A stretch of DNA of 23,597 bases from UBA5216 sp040081205 (GTDB taxonomy: Bacteria > Pseudomonadota > Gammaproteobacteria > Burkholderiales > SG8-41): assembly GCA_040081205.1 (NCBI GenBank), contig JBEBHE010000026.1, forward strand, positions 1-23,597. Reading direction: 5' to 3'. Below the pieces are notes generated by a model. That model made no database searches, had not been told where the DNA came from, and saw only the letters and a list, made by a program, of their open reading frames with translations. Below, piece after piece: positions 1-8,176 of this stretch; positions within the stretch are counted from its first letter, which is position 1; each line of letters starts with the position of its first letter. The position numbers and the translations under genes are program-made.

Positions 1-1
1 G

Positions 2-1324
2 GCGTACACCACCAGTCCGGTTTGCGTGCCGGCGCGCGCAGCGTTCGCGGTGGGCAAGTATGCGCATCAAATCGGTTACTGGGATAACGCCGACGCCTAT
101 GATGGCGCGATACCCAGTTGGCATCATCGGCTGCGCGATGCGGGGCATTACACGGCATCCATCGGCAAGCTGCATTTTCGCGGGCACGAAGGCGACGACT
201 ACGGTTTTAACGAGATGCAGATCGCGATGCAGATTATCGAGGGCAAGGGCGATCTGATGGGCCTGGTGCGCAACGATTTGCCGGAACGTGCGTTGTCATG
301 GAAGATCGCCAAGCTTGCCGGGCCAGGCGAGACATCGTATACGTCTTATGATCGCGACATTTGCACGCGCGCGCAAATCTGGCTGCGCGAAGAAGCGCCC
401 AGACACACCGATAAGCCGTGGGTGTTGTTCGTGTCGCTGGTGTGTCCGCATTTTCCGCTGGTGGCGCCTGCCGAGTTTTACTATCAGTATTCACCTGAAT
501 GTGTGCAATTGCCCAAGCAGTACGCCGCGAACGAACGGCCCAAACATCCGTACTTGCGTGACTATGCAGAGAGCTTCAGTTACGACAAATATTTCGATCC
601 GGAAAAACTCTCAAAAGCTATTCGCGCCTATTACGGCCTGGTGAGTTTTGTCGATGACAATGTTGGTAAAGTTTTAAAAGTACTCGACGACACCGGGCTT
701 GCTGCCAACACCCGCGTGCTTTACACGTCTGATCACGGTGACAATCTTGGCGCGCGCGGGCTATGGGGAAAATCCACCATGTACGAAGAAGTCGCTGGTG
801 TGCCGCTGATTATCGCCGGGCCGGACATACCGGCCGGACGCAAGGTCGAGACGCCCGCCAGTCATGTCGATACCTATCCGTTTATCATGGAATGCACGGG
901 CGAGAACCATCCGTCGATGGTCGACCGTCATCCCGGCCATTCGCTGTTTACGCTGGCGGCAGGACATGTTCCCGACAGAAATGTATTGTCCGAATACCAC
1001 GGCATGGGTTCCACCACGGGCGCATTCATGATTCGCCATGGCCAATACAAATACGTGCACTATGCAGCTTACGCGCCGCAGTTATTTGATTTGCAGGCTG
1101 ATCCGGAAGAATTGCAAGACCTGGCGCAAGATGCGGGTTATGCGAAAGTGTTGTCCGAGTGCCGGGAGCGGTTGTATGCAATTTGCGACCCGGCCGAGGT
1201 GGACGCGCGTGCCAAGAAACGTCAGCATGAGTTGCTGGCACTGAACGGTGGACGCGAAGCGGTGATCAAGCGCGGTGATTTGGGATTCTCGCCGCCGCCG
1301 GGATATCCGGTGGTGTTGGGATAG
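2..1324 (+). CDS. S1-family sulfatase, 5'-truncated by the window edge
   Basis: Formylglycine-dependent sulfatase that should hydrolyse a sulfate ester. The reading frame is open from base 2. The signature S-P-V-C-V-P-A-R lies at bases 14-37, with the cysteine to be converted to formylglycine at 23-25, so the true start is upstream of the window and the GTG at 26 is not the start. Further family landmarks are GKLHFRG, the metal-site motif TSDHGDNLG, and GLWGKSTMYEEVAGVPLI, which resembles choline-sulfatase and related enzymes. The N-terminal DD metal-binding segment is off the edge, so a signal peptide cannot be judged. 440 residues are visible, ending in TAG. The ComA-like gene follows after about 49 nt and probably belongs to the same operon. 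The family call is firm; the substrate is unknown. Confidence 0.9.
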   Translation, partial: AYTTSPVCVPARAAFAVGKYAHQIGYWDNADAYDGAIPSWHHRLRDAGHYTASIGKLHFRGHEGDDYGFNEMQIAMQIIEGKGDLMGLVRNDLPERALSWKIAKLAGPGETSYTSYDRDICTRAQIWLREEAPRHTDKPWVLFVSLVCPHFPLVAPAEFYYQYSPECVQLPKQYAANERPKHPYLRDYAESFSYDKYFDPEKLSKAIRAYYGLVSFVDDNVGKVLKVLDDTGLAANTRVLYTSDHGDNLGARGLWGKSTMYEEVAGVPLIIAGPDIPAGRKVETPASHVDTYPFIMECTGENHPSMVDRHPGHSLFTLAAGHVPDRNVLSEYHGMGSTTGAFMIRHGQYKYVHYAAYAPQLFDLQADPEELQDLAQDAGYAKVLSECRERLYAICDPAEVDARAKKRQHELLALNGGREAVIKRGDLGFSPPPGYPVVLG

Positions 1325-1373
1325 GGGCCGGAGGGCGTCGCAATCTGATGTTTTGCCTTACTATGGAATGAGC

Positions 1374-2186
1374 ATGGCTACTAAAAATATTCCCTTCGGA
1401 TTTGTTGAGCTTCCGCGCGAGCGTTCGCAAAAAAAGCCGCGACGCACGGGCTTGACGATGATGGCTGACTTCGGTTTGCCATTGCGCTACGCGACGGATA
1501 CCGTCGAACTCGCGGGCGCCTACATTGATCTGGCCAAGATCGCCGTCGGCACTTCGCGTCTCTATGATCTCGCCTATTTGCGGCGCAAGCTCGCGATGTA
1601 CAAACGCAACCGTATTCGCGCATTCATCGGCGGACAGTTTCAGGAATATGTATACGCAACGTATGGCACGCGCAAGTTGCCAGCGTTTATGCAGGAAGCG
1701 AAGCGTGTTGGCTTTGAGGTGATCGAGATTTCAGATAACTGCGTGCCGCTCAGCGATGCCGAACGCTTTGGGCAGATTAAGCTCGCGGTGGACAGCGGGC
1801 TGGCCGTATTCGGCGAAGTCGGCTCCAAGGATATGAAAAACGATGCCGGTCTGCTGGTGCATCAAGCCGGGATATGCTTCAAGGCCGGGGCCGAGTTGGT
1901 GCTGGTGGAAGCCGCTGAACTGATCAGTAATGGCAAGCCCAAGATGAAACTTATCAACGGCATTCGCCGCGCACTCGACATGAACAAAGTGCTGATCGAA
2001 CTTCCCGGCCCGTGGATCAGCAACGTCACTTTGTCGGCAGTGGAAGACATGAAGAAATTTCTCGTTGCTGAATTCGGCCCTGACGTGAATATCGCCAATG
2101 TATTGCCGCAGGATATTATCGAGACCGAGGCGCTGCGTGTGGGCTTGGGTGTGGTAGGGCCAAAATTAAAGGGAGCTAAATCTTGA
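1374..2186 (+). CDS. Phosphosulfolactate synthase (ComA) family protein
   Basis: A 270-residue (beta/alpha)8-barrel protein of the ComA family. In methanogens ComA adds sulfite to phosphoenolpyruvate to give (2R)-3-phospho-3-sulfolactate, the first step of coenzyme M synthesis; related proteins occur in bacteria and as plant Hsa32. Family blocks visible are YIDLAKIAVGTSRLY (about residues 50-64), IGGQFQEYVY (85-94), VIEISDNCVPLS (116-127), GEVGSKD (147-153), the later LVLVEAAELI, and a C-terminal ETEALRVGLG. Start taken at ATG 1374 with GGA upstream; ATG 1368 is also possible. The stop overlaps the TTG start of the next sulfatase, so translation is probably coupled. Lying between two sulfatases suggests organosulfur chemistry, but the reaction here is not shown by the sequence. 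Confidence 0.85.
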   Translation: MATKNIPFGFVELPRERSQKKPRRTGLTMMADFGLPLRYATDTVELAGAYIDLAKIAVGTSRLYDLAYLRRKLAMYKRNRIRAFIGGQFQEYVYATYGTRKLPAFMQEAKRVGFEVIEISDNCVPLSDAERFGQIKLAVDSGLAVFGEVGSKDMKNDAGLLVHQAGICFKAGAELVLVEAAELISNGKPKMKLINGIRRALDMNKVLIELPGPWISNVTLSAVEDMKKFLVAEFGPDVNIANVLPQDIIETEALRVGLGVVGPKLKGAKS

Positions 2187-3580
2187 AACACAAGCAAAAA
2201 CAGGGGGCCAAACAACCCAATATTCTGCTGATACTGGTTGACGATCTGCGCTTCGATGAATTCGGCGCGGGCGGGCACCCGTACATGAAAACGCCGCATA
2301 TTGACCGCATCGCGCACGAGGGCATGATGTTTGACCGGGCGTTTCACACCACGCCGATTTGTTCGCCCAACCGCGCGTCGATATTGACTGGGCAATACGC
2401 TAGCCGCCACGGGATCATAGACAACGTGGCGCGTGACGCGGCCAGCCACCGCATCCCGAATTACCACTTGGAGCTGCAACGCCTGGGTTACGAAACAGCA
2501 CACATTGGCAAGTGGCATATGGGCAACGACGGCAAGCCGCGCCCCGGTTACGACTATTGGGTCGCCTACGACGGCCACGGACGGCTGAATGATCCGCTGC
2601 TTAATGAGCAGGGAAAATATGTGCAACGCAAAGGCTACATTACCGACATCATGAACGGCATGGCGGTGGATTTTGTGAAGAAGACGCATGACAAGCCGTG
2701 GTCGTTGTGGTTCGCGCACAAGGCAGTGCATCCAGACGCCGAGCAGGCCGCTGACGGCACCGTACGCATGGACGGCTATCGTGTCGCCAAGCGCCACGAG
2801 AATCTCTATCGCGGCTGCGTGTTTCCGAAAAAGCCCAACATGCAAAGTCCCAAGGAATTCCTTAAACACAAGCCGGTGTGGACGGAGGCCGTGGAACTAC
2901 GCAAAACCAAAGAGTCCTTGGCGATCACCGATCCACTACATTCTTTCACGCAGGAAGAAATCCGCCTGCGCGCATGCATGATGGCCTCGGTGGATGAGGG
3001 GGTGGGTATGCTGTTTGAGGCGCTGGAACAAACCGGCCAGCTTGATAACACGCTCATCCTGTTTATGGGCGATAACGGGTTTTTCTTTGGCGAACATGGT
3101 ATCGGCCCCGACCGCCGTTTTGGTTACGAAGAAGGCATACGTTCGCCGCTGACCCTGCGTTATCCCAAGCTGCTCAAAGCAGGCGCGCGCCGCAAGCAAT
3201 TGGTGCTGTTGCAGGATTTGGCGCCCACGCTGATCGAACTCGCGGGTGGTAAACCCGGCGGCCATATACAGGGCCGTTCGCTGATACCGCTGTTCTCGGG
3301 CAAGAAAACGGATTGGCGAAAATCCGTGCTGATCGAATATTGGGCCGAGAATGCCTATCCGTGGCTGGTCGGCATGACCTACAAGGCGGTGCGTACCGAT
3401 CGCCACAAATATATCAAGTGGGTGAACCGTGCGCGCAACGGTGAGCTCGACGAGTTGTACGATCTCGATAAAGACCCTTATGAGATTAAAAATCTCGCGA
3501 AACGCCCGGCTTATCGCGCCACCCGCGACAAGCTGCGTCGGGAATTGCGCAAGCTCGCGGCAGATGCTCTGGGTCTGTAA
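2183..3580 (+). CDS. S1-family sulfatase, complete
   Basis: A 465-residue sulfatase. Metal-binding Asp pair at residues 20-21 (LILVDDLR), formylglycine cysteine Cys60 in ICSPNRASILTG, GKWHMG near residue 110, and a second metal site FMGDNGFFFGEHG. The C-terminal stretch resembles the small domain common in these enzymes (ELYDLDKDPYEIKNLA). No signal peptide is seen, so a cytoplasmic enzyme is likely, which leaves open how its cysteine is matured. The TTG start overlaps the upstream stop (TTGA), and GGGAG lies about 7 nt ahead. It differs clearly from the first sulfatase (CSPNR against CVPAR), so the two are not a recent duplication. Substrate unknown; sugar-sulfate and aryl-sulfate enzymes share this architecture. 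Confidence 0.92.
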   Translation: MKHKQKQGAKQPNILLILVDDLRFDEFGAGGHPYMKTPHIDRIAHEGMMFDRAFHTTPICSPNRASILTGQYASRHGIIDNVARDAASHRIPNYHLELQRLGYETAHIGKWHMGNDGKPRPGYDYWVAYDGHGRLNDPLLNEQGKYVQRKGYITDIMNGMAVDFVKKTHDKPWSLWFAHKAVHPDAEQAADGTVRMDGYRVAKRHENLYRGCVFPKKPNMQSPKEFLKHKPVWTEAVELRKTKESLAITDPLHSFTQEEIRLRACMMASVDEGVGMLFEALEQTGQLDNTLILFMGDNGFFFGEHGIGPDRRFGYEEGIRSPLTLRYPKLLKAGARRKQLVLLQDLAPTLIELAGGKPGGHIQGRSLIPLFSGKKTDWRKSVLIEYWAENAYPWLVGMTYKAVRTDRHKYIKWVNRARNGELDELYDLDKDPYEIKNLAKRPAYRATRDKLRRELRKLAADALGL

Positions 3581-3612
3581 TGTTATGTTTTTGTTTTTTG
3601 GAGGATTAAATA

Positions 3613-4614
3613 GTGTTTAAAAACAAATGCATACGGTATTTCAGTTCAACGATTGCCAGTGTCATGATGGCGACGGTTGCAAGCGCGCAAACCGCCTTGC
3701 CAAGTTCGGGGCAGGCCTTTCCTGCCAAGCCGGTGCGCATCATCGTGCCGTTTCCGGCGGGCGGCGGGCTGGATTTCACCACGCGCGTGGTGGCGCAAAA
3801 ACTCGGTGACGCGTGGGGGCAGCAGGTGGTGGTTGAAAATCGCCCCGGCGCAAGCGGCATGATCGGCGCTGAACTTGTCGTGCGTGCGCCGAAAGATGGC
3901 TACACGCTGCTGTCGTGTTCGCCGGCGGAAGTGTCGCTCAATGCGGCGCTGTACCCGAAAATGCCCTACGACCCGTTTCGTGATTTGGCGCCCATATCGA
4001 CCACCGCGCTGTATGCCAATCTCATCACCGTGCATGCATCGATGCCGGTGCGCACATGGAAGGAATTCGCTGCTCTCTCAAAACGCACGCCGGGCGGCAT
4101 CGGCTACGCTTCCAGCGGCACCGGCAGCACACAGCACCTTACCGGTGAATGGTTAAAGCGCAATGCGGGTATCGACCTGTTGCACGTGCCATACAAAGGC
4201 GCGGCGCCCGCGACCACCGAGCTGGTCGGCGGACAGATACCGTCGGGCATTCTCGGCGTGGCACCGTTGACGCCGCATCTGAAATCGGGCCGGCTGCGCG
4301 GTATCGTTGTCACCACCGCGCAACGCACCGCAACGCTGCCGGACATTCCCACGCTTGCCGAAGCGGGCGTTAAAGGATTTGATTCGTCACAATGGTTCGG
4401 CATCCTCGCGCCTGCGGGTACCCCCGCCGCCGTGATTGCCAAAATAAACAGCGACCTGCAACGCGTTCTTGCGTTAGCCGACGTGAAAGAACGCCTGGCA
4501 TCACAAGGTGGCGACGCGCACTACAGCAGCGCCGAAGCGTTCGGCGTATTCATGAAAGCCGAGCACGCGAAATACGCCAAAGTAATTGCCGAGGCGAAGA
4601 TCAGGGTCGACTGA
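3613..4614 (+). CDS. Bug/TctC-family periplasmic solute-binding protein
   Basis: A 333-residue extracytoplasmic binding protein of the Bug (tripartite tricarboxylate transporter TctC) family, which captures carboxylates and related anions in the periplasm. A signal peptide spans about residues 1-25, ending ASA. Family hallmarks follow: FPAKPVRIIVPFPAGGG, then VVVENRPGASG and APKDGYTLL. GTG start with a strong GGAGG about 8 nt ahead. It follows the sulfatase by 32 nt, so it probably closes that operon and may bind the sulfated substrate or its product; this is inferred from position only. No TctA or TctB membrane gene is present, as is common for the expanded Bug families of Burkholderiales. 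Codons 2-7 overlap a copy of the recurrent A/T-rich motif. Confidence 0.93.
   Translation: MFKNKCIRYFSSTIASVMMATVASAQTALPSSGQAFPAKPVRIIVPFPAGGGLDFTTRVVAQKLGDAWGQQVVVENRPGASGMIGAELVVRAPKDGYTLLSCSPAEVSLNAALYPKMPYDPFRDLAPISTTALYANLITVHASMPVRTWKEFAALSKRTPGGIGYASSGTGSTQHLTGEWLKRNAGIDLLHVPYKGAAPATTELVGGQIPSGILGVAPLTPHLKSGRLRGIVVTTAQRTATLPDIPTLAEAGVKGFDSSQWFGILAPAGTPAAVIAKINSDLQRVLALADVKERLASQGGDAHYSSAEAFGVFMKAEHAKYAKVIAEAKIRVD
3618..3633 (+). repeat. Boundary motif, copy 1 (taaaaacaaatgcata)
   Basis: One mismatch to the consensus taaaaacaaatRctta. It lies over codons 2-7 of the Bug gene, just after the sulfatase/Bug junction, so part of the match could be coding coincidence. A T-rich stretch (3584-3599) precedes it. 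Confidence 0.4.
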
Positions 4615-4627
4615 GTATAAGCAAATA

Positions 4628-4643
4628 TAAAAACAAGCGCTTA
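4628..4643 (+). repeat. Boundary motif, copy 2 (diverged)
   Basis: Reads taaaaacaagcgctta, three mismatches to consensus. It sits exactly between the convergent Bug and GNAT genes and overlaps the GNAT stop codon. Together with 4618-4623 it forms an ATAAGC/GCTTAT inverted repeat around an A-rich loop, which could act as a weak bidirectional hairpin. Confidence 0.4.
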
Positions 4644-5381
4644 TGCTGCATCGTCACGGCGCTTGAGCAACGGCGCTGTCAGTTGCGAGAGTGAAAGTTT
4701 TTGTTTCCCCGCCGTATCGAAGTTTTCGGGTGCAAGCCAGCGCACGAACGCCTCGTTCAGCGCTGGCCATTCGCTGTCGATAATGGAAAACCATGCGGTA
4801 TCGCGATTGCGGTTTTTGTTTATCGTCGCCTGACGGAACAGGCCTTCATACGAGAAGCCGAGGCGTTGCGCTGCGACGCGTGACGGCGCATTCAGCGAAT
4901 CGCATTTCCACTCGTAGCGGCGATAGCCCAGGTCGAAGATGCGTTTCATCATCAAGTACATCGCCTCGGTAGCAACCGGAGAGCGCTGCATCAATGGCGA
5001 ATAACGGAGGTGACCGACTTCAATCGCGCCGCCTTTACGATCGATGCGCAAGTAGCTCGCAACACCCACCGGCTTTTGCGTCTGCAAATCAATGATGGCG
5101 TGAAACAAAGGATCGTCGCCCAGGCCTGTATTCTGCATCCACTGGCGATAGCCGCTCAAATCGGCGAACGGCCCGCATGATAAATAGGTCCAGCCGGCGC
5201 CGCTGACATCGAGTGCGTTGGCGGCGAATAAATCCGCTGCGTGTTGCTCGATATTCAGGTGTTCAACACGGCAGTAACGGCCGATCAGCGGCGTGCGCGG
5301 CGGATGAGGCGGAGGCGTCCACTGCGGCAGCGGAAAGCCGATGGGTTGGCCCAGCGCATTTTTGTGAGAAGGGCCGTTCAT
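4641..5381 (-). CDS. GNAT-family N-acetyltransferase (RimJ/RimL-like)
   Basis: A 246-residue protein of the GNAT fold, RimJ/RimL type, which transfers acetyl from acetyl-CoA to an amine. The core runs from PLIGRYCRVEHL (about residue 30) through the strand VGVASYLRID and the acetyl-CoA loop region around MQRSPVATEAMYLM, to the late block SRVAAQRLGFSYEGLFRQA, typical of this subgroup. Proline-rich N-terminus; no signal peptide. Substrate unknown (small amine, antibiotic or protein N-terminus). The gene stands alone: convergent with the Bug gene upstream of it in the window and separated from the TPR gene by a 43-nt A/T-rich gap. No Shine-Dalgarno is visible; the leader is almost pure A/T and holds an intact copy of the recurrent motif about 10 nt from the ATG. 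Confidence 0.85.
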   Translation of the reverse strand: MNGPSHKNALGQPIGFPLPQWTPPPHPPRTPLIGRYCRVEHLNIEQHAADLFAANALDVSGAGWTYLSCGPFADLSGYRQWMQNTGLGDDPLFHAIIDLQTQKPVGVASYLRIDRKGGAIEVGHLRYSPLMQRSPVATEAMYLMMKRIFDLGYRRYEWKCDSLNAPSRVAAQRLGFSYEGLFRQATINKNRNRDTAWFSIIDSEWPALNEAFVRWLAPENFDTAGKQKLSLSQLTAPLLKRRDDAA

Positions 5382-5390
5382 AAATAATGT

Positions 5391-5410
5391 AATAAAAACA
5401 AATACTTAAT
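5391..5410. repeat. Boundary motif, copy 3 (aataaaaacaaatacttaat)
   Basis: This 20-mer is identical to the one at 11311-11330. It fills the gap between the GNAT start and the end of the TPR gene. Relative to GNAT it reads as attaagtatttgtttttatt about 10 nt upstream of the ATG. Confidence 0.75.
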
Positions 5411-5424
5411 GTGATTTATCATTA

Positions 5425-6348
5425 TTATCTCAAGCGGCGCAATTCCGCTGACGTGCCTTCGTATTCAAGCAGATTTTTCGGGCACTCGCGTTGCACACCC
5501 ATCAACAATTTCTGCGCCTGCGGTCGTTCGCCTTTGATCAGGTGTGATTGCGCAACGTAAAAATCTGCCTCGCAACGCATTTCGCGGCGGCGTTTGAGGT
5601 CACTGGTGGTTGCGGCTACGGCCACGGAATTTGCGTCGGTGCGCCCCATGTATAGCGCGATCACCGGTGCCGGCCATCCCGCGCGCAGGCGCCGCGTGTC
5701 GCGTTCCAGCAGTTCTTCCGCGTCGTTCACGCCGCCGCGTTTGCGCGCGAGAAACAGCCACAGCGCTGTGTAGATATTCGGCTGCTCTTTAAATGCGGTG
5801 TCAAGGTCGTTCGCGGAACGCGTGAATTCGGATTGGTAAAACAGCGTGCGGCCTCTCGCAAAATGAACACCTTCCGCTTTGGGGTCGAGTTGCAATGCCT
5901 TGTCGAAATCGGCCATCGCGCGCGCGTAGTCGCCTTTAATAGAGAGCTCGATAGCGCGTGCATGAAAAAGCACAGGATCATCAGACCTTGACTTGATTGC
6001 CGCATCAAAATCTGCGATGGCGCGGTCGAATTCGCCTTTGTTCGACCACGCGGTGCCGCGATAATAGTGGGCATGACGCGCTTTTGCGTCGAGTTTCAGC
6101 GCGGTGCTGTGGTCAGCGACGGCCCTGTCGTAGTCGCCTTTGTCGGCATTGTGCACACCGCGTTGCACATACCACTGGGCGAGCATTTCATTATTGGCTT
6201 TGCGTCCGTCGATGGCGGCAGTGCAGTGCTTGATGCCGAGATCGGGATTGTTTTTGGTATCGCGACACAAGTCGGCATCGGTCGCAGGTTGTGCGTTTGC
6301 AAAACCGGTGATCACGGCCAGCCCCAATACGATTAACGTTGCTTTCAT
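5425..6348 (-). CDS. Secreted tetratricopeptide-repeat protein
   Basis: A 307-residue exported TPR protein. A signal peptide starts MKATLIVLGLAVITGFANA; an in-frame upstream extension to 6384 has no reason to be used because ATG 6348 overlaps the preceding stop as ATGA. About four TPR units run from residue 50 to 190 (for example GDYDRAVADHSTALKLDAKA and GEFDRAIADFDAAIK), followed by a charged C-terminal helical part with a Cys pair (MRCEADFYVAQ and VQRECPKNL). TPR modules bind proteins; no enzymatic motif is present. It is the last gene of the hydrolase/dehydratase operon, which is unexpected for a scaffold protein. Its partner may be unrelated to the dehydratase, the linkage being only transcriptional. 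Confidence 0.85.
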   Translation of the reverse strand: MKATLIVLGLAVITGFANAQPATDADLCRDTKNNPDLGIKHCTAAIDGRKANNEMLAQWYVQRGVHNADKGDYDRAVADHSTALKLDAKARHAHYYRGTAWSNKGEFDRAIADFDAAIKSRSDDPVLFHARAIELSIKGDYARAMADFDKALQLDPKAEGVHFARGRTLFYQSEFTRSANDLDTAFKEQPNIYTALWLFLARKRGGVNDAEELLERDTRRLRAGWPAPVIALYMGRTDANSVAVAATTSDLKRRREMRCEADFYVAQSHLIKGERPQAQKLLMGVQRECPKNLLEYEGTSAELRRLR

Positions 6349-6893
6349 GCCTGCGTTCCTTGGTTCGTTTGATCGGCCCGCCACTTTTTTAGCCAGCCGG
6401 TATTGCCGCCCAGTGCGACGATCTCCTGCAATCCGTCGGGAATCGGCGGATATTCGCGGCGTATATCGCGCGTGTGGTTGATAAAAAAGCCGTTGCGGAA
6501 ATCGACTTCGAGTTCATCGCCAGTGTCGCAAAACGCCAGTACATTCACACAGTCGCTCATGACGCGCAGTCCGCAGCCGACGGCGGCCCGGTAGCCGAGA
6601 AACGGCATCGACTCGCACACCAGCCCCAAGCCCAGCGCCTGCATCGCAATATAACCGTTCATCTTCGGCCCCATGCCAAAGTTGCGCCCGGCAACAATAA
6701 TGTCACCGGGTTTGCAGCGCGTATGAAAACCAGGGTCGGTTTCTTCGAACAGGTGCGGAATAATATCCGCCGGATCAAAGTGGCGTCCGATAATAATGCG
6801 GTTCGGCACCACGCCACCGGGGTGCGGCACGTCGTGGCCGAGCTTGTAGCAGCGGCCTTTGAGCACCCATTCGATATCACTGATCGTGTTCAT
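6345..6893 (-). CDS. Aconitase-family dehydratase, small (swivel) subunit, atypical
   Basis: A 182-residue small subunit resembling the swivel domain of 3-isopropylmalate or homoaconitate dehydratase. LKGRCYKLGHDV, a block like the family N-terminus, PGDIIVAGRNFG (residues 62-73) and GDELEVDF (125-132) are recognisable. The substrate-contact loop, normally GSSRE after the NFG block, reads GMGPKMNG (residues 73-80), so the canonical Ser-Ser-Arg is missing. It must pair with the large subunit encoded immediately upstream, with ATGA overlaps at both ends. It is therefore unlikely to be the LeuD of leucine synthesis and more likely belongs to a catabolic hydro-lyase with another substrate. Pairing is well supported; the reaction is not. 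Confidence 0.8.
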   Translation of the reverse strand: MNTISDIEWVLKGRCYKLGHDVPHPGGVVPNRIIIGRHFDPADIIPHLFEETDPGFHTRCKPGDIIVAGRNFGMGPKMNGYIAMQALGLGLVCESMPFLGYRAAVGCGLRVMSDCVNVLAFCDTGDELEVDFRNGFFINHTRDIRREYPPIPDGLQEIVALGGNTGWLKKWRADQTNQGTQA

Positions 6894-8176
6894 AGTGCGG
6901 TGTCCACCACCATAAACTCGCGCGGATCGGTAATCGCGCCCGCGATAGCGGATGCAGCGACGGTTGCCGGACTGCCGAGATAGAGTTTTGCATCGCGCGC
7001 GCCAAAGCGTCCGGCGGGATTGTTGGTGGCGGTGGAGATCGATACTTCGCCGGAATGCACCGGGCCGATGACGGCGTCGTTGCAGGGGCCGCAGCCAGCG
7101 GGCAGCATGATGGCACCGGCCTCAATGAAGATTTGCATCAATCCTTCGCGTGACAGCCGCTGGGTGGATTCCGTGGTGCCCGGCGCAATGAACAGGCGCA
7201 CGCTGTTGGCGATACGCCGGCCTTTGAGTACCGTCGCAACCTGCACCAGATCGTCCCACATGCCTGATCCGCACGAGCCGATGAAGGCATGATCCACCGG
7301 CGTGCCCGCGGCTTCGGCAAGATTCACCGCGTTCTGCACGCCGCCCGGCAACGATACCTGTGGTTCGAGCCGGCTTACGTCCAGCGTGAACTCCGCCTCG
7401 TAATGCGCATCCGTATCGGCATACACCGGTGTAAAGGAACGTTGCCCGCGCTCGCGCGCATGCGCGAGAATGGCTTCCGATGGCGGCACGAACACGCCAT
7501 AGGCCTGTATTTCGGTGGGACTGGAGCACAGCGCCGCGCGTGCGGCGAGACTGAACTGATCGAGATCGCCGGCATATTCCAGCACGCGGTAATCGAGATC
7601 AACATCAAACTGTTTTGACTTGATCAGCATCGCCAGATGAAAACCGATGTCGCGCGCGTAGACGCCGGGCTTCAGGCGGCCCTTGAGTGTGAGTTTGATG
7701 GTTTTCGGCACCTGCACCCAATTCGTGCCGGTGGCGAGCACCCGGCTGATTTCTGCGCCCATGCGAAATCCAAAGGCGCCAATCGCGCCGGCGTTGGTCG
7801 CATGGCGGTCATTGTCAAAGTAAAACATGCCGGGCAGCAACAAACCTGATTCCATCGGGAAAATATGGCCGTGGCCGCCGCGTCCAACGTCGTAGAAGTT
7901 TTTCACGCCCCATTGTTTTGCGGCCTGGCGATTGAATGCGCCACGTTCGGCAGCCCGCGCGTTGCCGTAGATCACGTCATGGTCGCTGACCATCATGACT
8001 TTGTTCGGCGCGGCGAGGCGGTTGATGCCGAGGGAGTCTAGTTCGCGTTTCGCGCCCATCACCACGCCGTCGTGGATCATCACGTAGTCGGGATCGGGGA
8101 ACACCACGTCGCCAGGGCGCACCGAGGTTTTGCCGCTTTTCACGGCGAGTACTTTCTCGACAGCAGTCATGCTCAT
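6890..8176 (-). CDS. Aconitase-family dehydratase, large (Fe-S) subunit
   Basis: A 428-residue large subunit of the LeuC/HacA type, which carries a [4Fe-4S] cluster and interconverts hydroxyacids by dehydration and rehydration. The three cluster cysteines are present: Cys302 in IGSCGSG, and Cys362 and Cys365 in GCGPCND. STATNNPAGRFG (residues 381-392) matches the conserved late substrate loop, and SDHD (65-68) and FYDVGRGG (94-101) the N-terminal active-site blocks. Departures are GSCGSGMWDD where GSCTN is usual and GGHGH in place of the common GICHQ. Length is typical. The start ATG overlaps the hydrolase stop and the stop overlaps the small-subunit start, both as ATGA. Candidates include a 2,3-dimethylmalate- or homoaconitate-like dehydratase; the substrate is open. 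Confidence 0.88.
   Translation of the reverse strand: MSMTAVEKVLAVKSGKTSVRPGDVVFPDPDYVMIHDGVVMGAKRELDSLGINRLAAPNKVMMVSDHDVIYGNARAAERGAFNRQAAKQWGVKNFYDVGRGGHGHIFPMESGLLLPGMFYFDNDRHATNAGAIGAFGFRMGAEISRVLATGTNWVQVPKTIKLTLKGRLKPGVYARDIGFHLAMLIKSKQFDVDLDYRVLEYAGDLDQFSLAARAALCSSPTEIQAYGVFVPPSEAILAHARERGQRSFTPVYADTDAHYEAEFTLDVSRLEPQVSLPGGVQNAVNLAEAAGTPVDHAFIGSCGSGMWDDLVQVATVLKGRRIANSVRLFIAPGTTESTQRLSREGLMQIFIEAGAIMLPAGCGPCNDAVIGPVHSGEVSISTATNNPAGRFGARDAKLYLGSPATVAASAIAGAITDPREFMVVDTAL

Noticed and set aside
26..1324. Sulfatase starting at the GTG at 26
   Set aside because: The frame is open to base 2 and the essential cysteine codon lies at 23-25, so the gene begins upstream of the window.
1862..2869. 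Long minus-strand frame of 335 residues
   Set aside because: It lies antisense across the ComA-like and sulfatase genes, has no family motifs, and both plus-strand genes have clear catalytic motifs.
6345..8176. Leucine biosynthesis LeuC and LeuD
   Set aside because: The small subunit lacks GSSRE, and no leuA or leuB gene is next to the pair.
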